DNA of 29,054 bases, taken from contig JAWQRN010000482.1 of assembly GCA_033557685.1 (NCBI GenBank), positions 1-29,054 of the forward strand. Reading direction: 5' to 3'. Made by a program: the position numbers and the translations under genes. The notes beneath the pieces were generated by a model. It was not told the DNA's origin, did no database searches, and saw nothing but the letters and a program-made list of their open reading frames with translations. The first letter of the stretch is position 1. Each line of letters begins with the position of its first letter. The DNA comes from Sperchopsis tessellata. Its lineage: Eukaryota; Arthropoda; Insecta; Coleoptera; Hydrophilidae. Shown piece after piece: positions 21,722 through 29,054 of the stretch.

Positions 21722-22745
21722 TTGAAACAATCCTGTATATCCAATCGTATTCACTCATTTGGAGTTTGCTTCAAAAATAAACTATTCAAGGATATAAACT
21801 CGCAACCAAAATATATCAAACAATTAGTCAAAGCTTCTACTCTCTTATTAGATACTCTCTATGTAAATGACATTCTAACTGAGGCAGGTATTGTTGCAGA
21901 GCTCTCGAACTGAAGTAAATGCAAATAGTTGTTAATAGTTCTTAACGATAGGTGCTGTTCCATTAAATAAATATAGTAGCCTCATTCACGGACAGTAATG
22001 AAATTGTCAAAATATTAGGTATTGGTATCCCGGTGAAGATTCATTTTCGAATCACAATCAAATGCCAAACATTGGTTCTTCAAAAAGCTCTATTTTATTG
22101 ATCTCTTAGGTTTTCTAGCTGTTTGCATATTTTTCGCGAAATGTATATTACAATGCACATAGTAAGGACATATTCCGAGGGACGATTTACGCAAACCTCA
22201 ACCTTTTCAAAACTAATGAAACATATTCGCACAACAGTTGCCACTTAATTCCAAGTTATCTCAAAAATTCTTAAAATCACAAAGGCATTATATTTGGATT
22301 TTGTGATGCATTTCTAGCTACGCAGCATAACTTTACACGAGAACTACAAATGCTGAAGGTCTACCTTATGTGTATTTGTTGAAAGCTAAAACTCGTTTAG
22401 CTCTACTCTCACCTTTATCTATTCTCTTATTGTTAGAGGTTTTTTCCACACATTTTCTATAAAAAATGCACTCGTCAATGCAACCGTTCTTCAATAAGTT
22501 GGATCGAAGCCACTTATCTCTTTTCGAATTTAATCATCGTGCTAGTTTCCAATCATATCGCCGCTATTCAACGCCAGACCTCATCACGTATGTGGTAATG
22601 TATTCCTTCGAAAGATAATCCCACAGACGCAGCGCCGTTAGGTACTCTTCAACTTTAGTGACAAGGTTCATCCTGGGTTAAAACTTCACTTGACGCTTGG
22701 CGTTTCAGTTTCATCGCTTCAAAGTTTCCTAAACAAAAAAAAAAG
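21722..22745 (+). pseudogene. BEL/Pao element C remnant: RT palm, RNase H, integrase start
   Basis: Plus-strand pieces in BEL/Pao order. LLLDTLYVNDILTEAG, near 21,835-21,890, is the RT active-site block with the second Asp position of YVDD preserved but the first changed to Asn. IIFGFCDAF at 22,290-22,313 is the first RNase H Asp block. LLKAKTRLALLSPLSI, near 22,380, resembles AKTRVAPLKxLSIPRLE. In the same frame as GFCDA, VSNHIAAIQRQTSS and IPSKDNPTDAAP at 22,542-22,630 resemble F-V-A-N-R-x-x-x-I-Q and E-x-N-P-A-D. Frame changes separate the blocks and most of the linking sequence is decayed. It is the only BEL/Pao remnant here on the plus strand and is older-looking than element B. Confidence 0.68.
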
Positions 22746-23505
22746 ATCACATTTCACTAGCCATTAAAACTGATATTCCATGAGCTTATCTTAGATAATT
22801 TCTTGTTCTGTATAAGACCAACATTTTGTCGCTTACTCGCTTACTCGCTTCCTTCCATGCAGAATTCAAATTCAAATCTGTCTATAACTGGATTTATATT
22901 CACATCAGAATTGATTTCAACGTGCACATCAATGTACTCTTTCAATGCCTCTAAATGAATTCACACTGGTATTTGCCCTAAAAACTAGTTATATCTATCT
23001 CCTTTTATTGGTGAATAAACAATAGTTTCCACAATGTGGAAAAAACGTTACAACATTTTGTGTCAAAATTAGCACTTCATAAGTTTTATTATCGATCATT
23101 ATTATATACTGTATATTCACGCATAACTTCAATTTATACAAGCTCAGATTAGCTAATATTATTTGATCATCAACAAAATGATGGAATTTATTCCAGTATC
23201 TCATTTCAAACAAGGTTATTCATACATCCATAGGTGTCGATTTCTCAGGATCAATTACGTTAAAGCAATAGCAGAAATACTTCCATTACAATAGCTTACC
23301 TATGTCTATTCGACTATATGGCTACTAAAACTATTAATCTCAAAGTAGTATCAAGCCTAACCACTTGTTTAGGCTCTTCCCAAACTATTGTGCCAATTTA
23401 GAAGCGTTCTCGTTCAGATGGACAAAGCTATTTTAATAAAGGTTAAAGGGATACGGCAAAAGGGGACAGAACAAGGAATATATCTAAACAATCACACTAC
23501 ACTAT
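22746..23505. other. unassigned DNA downstream of element C
   Basis: The integrase core expected after 22,745 cannot be recognised. The sequence includes an A11-type run near 22,735 and a short CGCTTACT tandem near 22,835-22,850, and is otherwise AT-rich with no gene. Confidence 0.5.
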
Positions 23506-23788
23506 TATCTTCAGGTTTTCCTGGAGAGAGCCGTGTGTTGGCTTTTGTTTTTGCCGACGTTTCGTCCGCCGTTGTAGGGGACATTATCAAGACATGTAGT
23601 TCTTAAAAGTGCTAATTAAACATTGCCATGTAGCTCTGAAAAGTGCTAGTTGTAGGTGCCGACCAGCTCTAAATAGTGCTAACAAAAGAATAACATCTAG
23701 CTCTCACAAGTGCAAGTGCTTTCTTGACTAGCACTTGTGAGAGCTACATGCGAAACGAAACGTCGGCAAAAACAAAAGCCTGAAGATA
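23506..23788. mobile_element. foldback element with nested hairpin and internal tandem units
   Basis: Outer arms: 23506-23515 plus 23540-23565 are the exact reverse complement of the single block 23755-23788, apart from a 26-base segment (23516-23541) present only in the left arm. Between them are irregular units of about 34 bases built on (CATG)TAGCTCT...AAGTGCTA, starting near 23593, 23627, 23663 and 23695. The fourth unit pairs with an inverted fifth: TAGCTCTCACAAGTGC at 23698-23713 is perfectly complementary to 23731-23746, with a 17-base loop. The outer arms contain CCGACGTTTCG, a word I associate loosely with Penelope-like element ends. No reading frame is convincing. The class (foldback transposon, or a Penelope-like terminal repeat in tail-to-tail arrangement) is open. 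Confidence 0.6.
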
Positions 23789-23789
23789 T

Positions 23790-23989
23790 TTACTGTGGCC
23801 GTGGACGTCTACGTACTGAATTAAAACACGACACTATTATTTCACTGTTAATTGTTTCACTCCTGGAAGCTGGCTCTCTGTTTCTTCTACTCTCTGACCA
23901 CCCGATGGTGGAAGTTTATTGGTCATAAATTGACCACACAGAAATGAACTAAGGTTAGTCCACTCACAAAATAAATTGAACTATACCAG
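23790..23989 (-). repeat. probable 3' LTR / 3' end of BEL/Pao element B
   Basis: On the minus strand this follows directly after the pol stop, preceded by the purine-rich GGCGGGCGGG. It contains a poly(A) signal context, CCAATAAAC, and finishes near CACGGCCACAGTAAATA, where the foldback begins. No second copy exists upstream of element B in the window to prove it is an LTR. Confidence 0.35.
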
Positions 23990-25167
23990 TTATACCCAAG
24001 AGGTGAAGGCCCGCCCGCCGTGGGAACGCCAAGCAGAGGGGAAGTTATGCCTAAGCTCACGCTGTGGGATTAGGTGTACGACATTTACAACAGGCCGTTT
24101 CAATGTACCAGTGGGGGTACGAATTATGACAACGCGAACTATATCCCGGCAACCTGAATGCGTTTGAACAACTCGGCCTAATTTCCACTGTAGTGGTGAA
24201 CAATTAGACAAAAGTACAAGATCACCCTTTGTCAAATTGCGTGAGGTACTATTTCTTCTTGCACAAGATTGCAATGTATGAAGATACTCAAAGTGCCACC
24301 ATTTCCAAAAGTGCTGCGAGAATTGTTGGACCGATTGCCAACGAGATAATCTATTCAGCGACAAATCCGCCAAAATGAGATCTAGACGACTCAATACGGG
24401 GGTACCAATCAAAAAAATGACCTGGTGTGGACAAAGGGGTCGAGAGTTCAAAATTACTTCAGTGTTAGTAAAAAGTATGGGGAGTTCTTCAAAACTAAAA
24501 CATCGCTCACCTGCGATGTGTACCAAGTGAAAGTTGGTAGACTTAACCGCCGCTTCCCAAACCCATCAAAATGTGGGGCAGAAGGGGAATTAAAACTACT
24601 TGACTTCCTGTTTAGACACGTGACTTGCGAGGACCTTTTGTAGCTCAGTTTGCTGCATATAAATATATAATTCTTTGAGTTGGCGAAAAGCTCCTACATA
24701 ATTTGTACCACAATCTGAATATACGTCAGATGGAACCCCTCTTCGGGCTAAGAAACGATCAAATGAAGCCAGAAAAGCCCTTGTACTAAGACTTGACACT
24801 ACCTCTAAACGTATAGCCTTGGTTGCCATACATACTAAAAGGCACAAGTATGTCTTTGTGATCCGTGCGTTTTTCCGAGATTCTTCTCGATTCAATCCGT
24901 ACCCACAGTAACAAAAGGACGGCCTTGGCGGCATCTTGATGGTGGCAAATCTCCCATGCATGTCACACGAATGATACCGTGAGTATCTATGAAGGGCGAG
25001 AACTTTACCAAATGCGATGAGAGTAGACTCTTTTGAATTGATTCAAATTCCTTTGAGAAAAATTGTGTTTGCGTGATTAAGACACATCGATCCGTAGCTG
25101 CTCTTAACTCAGTGACCATAAATGGTCCCAAATTGCGCTTCTGCGAGTGCGTGCGACAGTTTGTCAC
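23990..25167 (-). pseudogene. BEL/Pao B integrase with zinc-binding region deleted
   Basis: The N-terminal helix region (FSKEFESIQKSLLSSHLVKF, PFIDTHGIIRV) runs straight into CMGDLPPSR at about 24,960. In the family these are separated by roughly 100 codons holding the HHCC zinc finger, so an internal deletion has fused them. The core follows in another frame: CMATKAIRLEVVSSLSTRAF, RRGVPSDVYSDCGTNYVGAF (second catalytic Asp). The catalytic Glu block near 24,560 is frameshifted. From 24,526 to 23,990 an open stretch carries ILNSRPLCP, FLIGTPV, NRLSRWQSVQQFSQHFWKWW, LTKGDLVLL, WKLGRVVQTH and TGTLKRPVV, the usual C-terminal end, with one short deletion after RPLCP. Confidence 0.92.
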
Positions 25168-25278
25168 AAATCAAAAAATAATATATGCTACAACTCTTTG
25201 TAGCTTAGAATATGTTGAAACTGGTGCGATCAAGACTACAAGCTTGCTTTTCAGTTCCGGCAATGCATTTGGTGCAAC

Positions 25279-26161
25279 CTACGAATCCTGAAAAGGCCAA
25301 GAGTGTGTGGGACTCGTTACCCATTCAGGGGCTGCCCACCAACGTTTATATCGACTTAATGCGATGGAAGATATACCGCATGAATCACAATCTGCTGAAT
25401 TGTGTTCCGATAAAATACGAAACCAATTTTCAATTTGGGAATGTTGCAAGATTTTTGTGATATGATGCGCAACAAAAGTCTTCAAAAGATGCGGAGATGT
25501 ACGAAGCCAAGCCAAAACTATTGTGGAATCTGTCCAAAAATAGGATGTATGACAAGAAAACTTTGCCTAAACTAATTTCAAATACTCAATCACCAGTGTA
25601 AGTAATAAAGCTCCAAATAAATCCAAACGAGGAATTGAGATAGTCTTGACAGGTACCAATTTCGTCTTGGCGTTCAACAAAAAAATAAGATAATTGTGTA
25701 AGTTGTCTACCACTCATACGTAGACAACTGTTCTGTACCCTCGTTCAGAGGCGTCACAGAAACCAAGAACACACACATTTTGCAGTGTTACGTCCACCAA
25801 ATAACGTGGAATTCTATTTGTTTCTAACTCTGAAAGCTGTGCCAAGAATTCCTTCAACATCTCCAATACGTTTAGAGGTAATATATCATCCCACCCTAGG
25901 TTTACTAGCCAAGTTTGCTGCATAACGTATTTAGCACGAAATACACAGGCGCTAACCATCCAAGGGGGTTGAATATACGTGCAATAGTTTACAAAACTAT
26001 GCATTTCGTATGAACGGCTTGAGGTGAAGCAATGCGATAGGTGAAACAATCAGACTTGGGCTCCCATTACAGCCCCGGAATTTTGATAATAAGATCATCA
26101 CTAGGGTAAGCAACAAAGATTGTTTCCGAAAACTCGCTGGTAACTTTGAGGAATTGCTAGT
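25279..26161 (-). pseudogene. BEL/Pao B RT connection and RNase H
   Basis: Blocks in order: CFTYRIASPQAVHTK with IARIFNPLGW (resembling xxIARxFDPLGW) in one frame at 25,960-26,050; CVFRAKYVMQQTWLVNLGWD and IPRYL...LGFCDASERGY (first RNase H Asp) at 25,714-25,945; TKLVPVKTISIPRLDL at about 25,620-25,665; FWTDSTIVLAWLRTSPHLLK (second Asp) at about 25,470-25,530; TFVAHHITKILQHSQIENW and EHNSADCDSCGIS; and WWAAPEWV near 25,310. At least three frame changes and several stops separate them. The catalytic residues of RNase H visible here are intact. Confidence 0.9.
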
Positions 26162-26965
26162 TCACTTCCTCAACTCAAATCCACCTTTAGCTAGTAGATC
26201 GACTAATTGTATCTTCAGATCTAATGCGTTGTTGAGTGTATCTGCACCGGTAACGACAACAATATATAGTGAGTCTTGCATGACTGAAGATGCTAAAGGA
26301 AATTTATGACCCTCATCGAGAACTAACTGATGTAGAACCCTTAGTGCCAAGAAAGGTGCTGAAGATACTCGATAAGTGACAGTGTTCAGCTCAAACTTCT
26401 CTATTGGTGACATATCATTTGGCCTCCACCAAATATGCCGAAAGCACCTATCTTCAGGCCTAATCAAAATTTGTCTATACATTTTACAAATGTCAGCTCT
26501 AAATGCTACTGCGTGTAGCCGAAAGTTACATAAAATGTCTCCAATATCCAACTGGAGATTGGGCCCAGTAAGAAGATGATCATTGAGAGAACCATTAACA
26601 CCCCGAGCAGATGCGTCAGAAACAACACGAATTTTCGTCGTTGAACTATCTGATTTTATAACTGTATGGTGGGAAACTACGTATGAAGACTTGTGAAAAG
26701 TATGTCATATGACCAAGTTTTAAATACTCATCTAGAAATTTCTGATATTCAACCCTAAGATCAGCCTGTTTACCTACTCTCGCCTCCAAATGAGCATAAC
26801 GACGTAGGGCAACTGTCTCCAGGTCAGTAAAATCAGGAGGTTGATCTTTGAATGGTAATGCCACTGGATACTGGCCAGTACCATCTCGAGAATGAGTTTC
26901 AATAAAATGCTTTTCACAACGAATATCCTCAGGCTTACCAACATATCATGCGGATGGTTCCTCAA
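26162..26965 (-). pseudogene. BEL/Pao B reverse transcriptase
   Basis: The N-terminal part around 26,705-26,960 (EDIRCEKHFIETHSRDGTGQ, then VALPFKDQPPDF, ALRRYAHLEARV, EYLKLGHM) follows an in-frame TGA near 26,950 within FWEIEEPSA. A one-base shift near 26,700 leads to SHHTVIKSDSSTTKIRVV and SDASARG, then a long open piece, FRADICKMYRQILIRPED, NTVTYRVSSAPFLALRVL and GFELRK. At the active site (about 26,241-26,270) the family's YVDD is replaced by LYIVVVTGAD: both catalytic Asp are gone and one codon is missing. The enzyme is dead irrespective of frameshifts. Confidence 0.93.
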
Positions 26966-27057
26966 TTTCCCAAAACTTTTGCAACATCACCTCAGTGCTG
27001 CGTGCGGAAACTAACAATGAAACACTTTGTGTACGTAAGGAAGGTAGAACTGGCACC

Positions 27058-27522
27058 TCACCCATGACTAACCAGCCCAAAAAAAGTGTCTAAAGCTCCA
27101 GGTTGACCCTGTTTAGGAGCTCGCGGCTTCGTAGGAAGGATTCTCATAAATAAATCGGTTCCTAGAAGAAACTCAATCTTGCTTGATTGCCAAAACTTGG
27201 GATCTGCCAATTTTAACGAAGACAAGCGATTATATACCTCTCTAGGCATACAACTTGAGGGTAGATCACAACAAATATCAGTAACTACCACTGCGTCAGT
27301 TTGTACGACTGGTGCAGCTGAAAAGCGTGAAGTATAGATACAGATTGTCCTAAACCTGTAATCGAAATCAATACAGATTGCCTCTGTAGGCCTAATTTGT
27401 CTGCACATACTCGTGTTATCAATGGAATATGAGATCCTGTGTCTAATACAATGCGAACCTTTTGAGGCATAAGTAAAAAACGCAAGACGTTTACTTTCGA
27501 GGCCAAATTTTAAATCTATCAC
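27058..27522 (-). pseudogene. BEL/Pao B aspartic protease and linker, split over two frames
   Basis: Frame 1 (from 27,506) carries RIVLDTGSHIPLI, the catalytic D-T-G of a retroviral-type aspartic protease, followed by CADKLGLQRQ and the ITGLGQS turn. The continuation, DLPSSCMPREVYNRL then SKIEFLLGTDLFMRI (the L-L-G-x-D flap/end block of BEL/Pao) and ALDTFFGLVSHG, lies in another frame down to 27,058. A frameshift near 27,300 therefore separates the active-site Asp from the rest of the domain. Confidence 0.88.
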
Positions 27523-27525
27523 AAT

Positions 27526-29016
27526 ATTTACAGCAAATGTAGTTGTAATTCAAATGAAAAAATTACATGAGTTTAAACCGTTTTATGTAGGATTTGTAGT
27601 ATAGAATTATTTCAACTATTAATGTTTGATCTGATATTTGAGCACAGTCTCAGCAAACCATTCTCCGCACTTGTAATGGCGAGCAGTTTAAATCCCGCGT
27701 TTCTTTTGAGCACCTTATAAATATTGAAAAAAGAAAAAGGACGCTGACAATTGGGTGAAAATGGTGAAAGAAATTGAAAATGTGTTGTAAAAAATGATAT
27801 AAGTAGTAGCGATGGGAGGGTAAGATTCATTTTATTGAATTAGTTGCCGTTAATCATTCATACTAAATGAATCGTTCATAAACGATTCAGTCATCTTTCA
27901 TCTCTATGCATCTCGCCGGTCGGTCAAAAGAAGCGCGGCATCGACATCATGTTAACGTTGGTAGTTCAGAAGAAGGCCAGCTTGAAATATTCCCGAGAAG
28001 AATATTTATCAAATAAAATTTTATATCTCTCACTTTTTATTTTAATTAAAAATAAAATCTAATTGTAAATATAAACATGTAGTCCTGCGATATGTATAGG
28101 CAATTTTATTGTTCCCACTCCCAAGGTAGAAATCAACTGTAGACTTAATGTTGCCGATGTTTTTGTAAACACACCAAGTATATAAAATGAAAGTAAACTG
28201 TAAAGAGATCATCAGTTAAGCTTAATCAGTGTATTACACGTAATATATAAAGTGTATTATACAACGTTAACACTAAAATATATGTTTAATCAATAAAATA
28301 GTATAAAGGTGAATCGAGTTAATATGCGTTATATTCGCTAACACTTAAAACAGCTAATGTTACACACGATAATAGCCAAAAGTAATGTTACGCTTTCTGA
28401 TTCATATTATGATCGATTCATTGCTATATTCTACGACTGAATGTGAGCAAAACCAAAATAACTAATATTAAAGGCCAGAGCTCGGACACGAGGCCCTGTC
28501 TGTCTGAATTCTACCGGTAACAACCCGGATACGGTACAGCAGTAGTGAACTAATATGATGTACACAGACACAAAATGAATCAATGATTAATTTCAATAAA
28601 TTACCGATAAGTTCGCTTCAGTTTGAACTTCTTTATACCTAACCTTTCATGACCGACCCATCGCTAATAAGTGGTAATGACTACAAGAACTGCTTGAGAA
28701 GTAATGTAAATATTTATAGACATCAAAATTTATTCAGATCCATCAAACATAAAATATTCACACAAACTCAAAAAACTTGGCTCTTTCAGCTGTTGATGAT
28801 AAACGAAAAATTACTGAATATGGTATACACATATTAAAGTTTAATATTTATGCATAATTGTTTAAGAGCAAATGTAAAAAAAAATATAGTAATATATTTC
28901 TTTAATGGTCTGTTATACTTGTTTAAGTAATAAATATAGAAAACATTGTATTGTAACATGCCCTACTTAAATTAGTTTACAGATTAAATGTAATAGACTT
29001 CCACGGTTAGTATCTG
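27526..29016. other. intergenic, no supported gene
   Basis: About 1.5 kb upstream of element B. No gag, LTR or host exon is recognisable. Contains the palindrome at 27,868-27,889 and a GC-richer patch at 28,470-28,550. Confidence 0.55.
27868..27889. repeat. perfect 9-base-arm hairpin
   Basis: TGAATCGTT at 27868-27876 pairs perfectly with AACGATTCA at 27881-27889 around a CATA loop. Further ATTCATxxTAAATGAAT words flank it. The pattern resembles subterminal repeats of DNA transposons, but no transposon ends are visible. Confidence 0.6.
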
Positions 29017-29054
29017 TATGAATGTTGTTTCCGGGTGGAAACCGTGTAGAGGCT
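29017..29054 (+). mobile_element. start of a second R1-clade copy, cut by the window edge
   Basis: These 38 bases match the reverse complement of 17,695-17,731 with one substitution and one inserted A; ATGAATGTTGTTTCCGGGTG is shared exactly. The insertion falls in a GGAA/GGAAA run, so the frame differs from the first copy after about seven codons. Sequence upstream (before 29,017) is unrelated to the sequence upstream of 17,731. The rest of this element must lie beyond the window. Confidence 0.85.

Larger units (their letters stand above)
23990..27525 (-). mobile_element. BEL/Pao LTR retrotransposon B, pol region, defective
   Basis: A near-complete minus-strand pol in the order protease, RT, RNase H, integrase, spread over all three frames by many indels. 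The individual domains are listed separately. Gag and the 5' LTR are absent: recognisable sequence stops at about 27,525, just upstream of the protease Asp. The many frameshifts and at least two internal deletions mean it cannot encode a working polyprotein. BEL/Pao elements replicate through a cytoplasmic particle and integrate with a DDE integrase. Here only the fossil remains. Confidence 0.93.

Noticed and set aside
23593..23749. CRISPR-like repeat array
   Set aside because: Units are imperfect, have no distinct spacers, include an inverted copy, and the DNA is eukaryotic.
27612..27830. Minus-strand 72-codon frame as BEL/Pao gag
   Set aside because: No zinc knuckle or gag-like content, and recognisable pol ends about 90 bases away with unrelated sequence between.

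Overview
The window looks like AT-rich, gene-poor nuclear DNA from an arthropod, most likely an insect. It has TA microsatellites, no long intact reading frames and no operon-like packing. Every coding trace I can identify comes from a decayed transposable element: BEL/Pao LTR retrotransposons, an R1-clade non-LTR retrotransposon, a Penelope-like GIY-YIG fragment and other LINE scraps. That mix is common in insect genomes. The species cannot be read from the sequence, and I found no convincing host exon.

Layout. From 1 to about 6,580 the DNA is mostly anonymous. The exceptions are a terminal TA microsatellite, a weak decayed-coding stretch (726-1079) and a GC-richer island at 2,220-2,345. On the minus strand that island carries a TATAAAAG box, a CAGTT initiator 31 bases downstream and a near-consensus heat-shock element upstream. 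A minus-strand LINE reverse-transcriptase remnant lies at 6,590-7,320, next to an unassigned plus-strand coding-like stretch (7,419-7,612). At 9,537-10,586 an 18-base perfect inverted repeat bounds a 1.05-kb unit. A Jockey/CR1-like LINE C-terminal scrap sits at 12,248-12,460.

From 14.5 to 20.1 kb there is a nest. A minus-strand BEL/Pao element (element A) appears to have LTR-like repeats at 14,923-15,032 and 20,013-20,121. Its pol is split in two: RT end, RNase H and integrase start at 18,890-19,990, then integrase core and C-terminus at 15,033-15,775. Between the halves lie a Penelope-like fragment, a 5'-truncated R1-clade element whose C-terminal zinc knuckle and end are still readable through several in-frame stops, and about 1.1 kb of unknown DNA.

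From 21.7 to 22.75 kb a second BEL/Pao remnant (C) lies on the plus strand. At 23.5-23.8 kb there is an inverted-repeat (foldback) structure. It abuts the 3' end of a third, nearly full-length pol (element B, minus strand, 23,990-27,525, protease through integrase), which has multiple frameshifts, a destroyed RT active site and a deleted integrase zinc-binding region. The last 38 bases start a second copy of the R1-clade sequence in the opposite orientation.

None of these elements could act autonomously as read. What the window records is a history of insertion, nesting, deletion and decay. The most unusual items are the two-arm foldback with an arm-specific 26-base deletion, the split BEL/Pao nest, the palindromic-ended 1.05-kb unit and the heat-shock-like promoter with no recognisable gene downstream.
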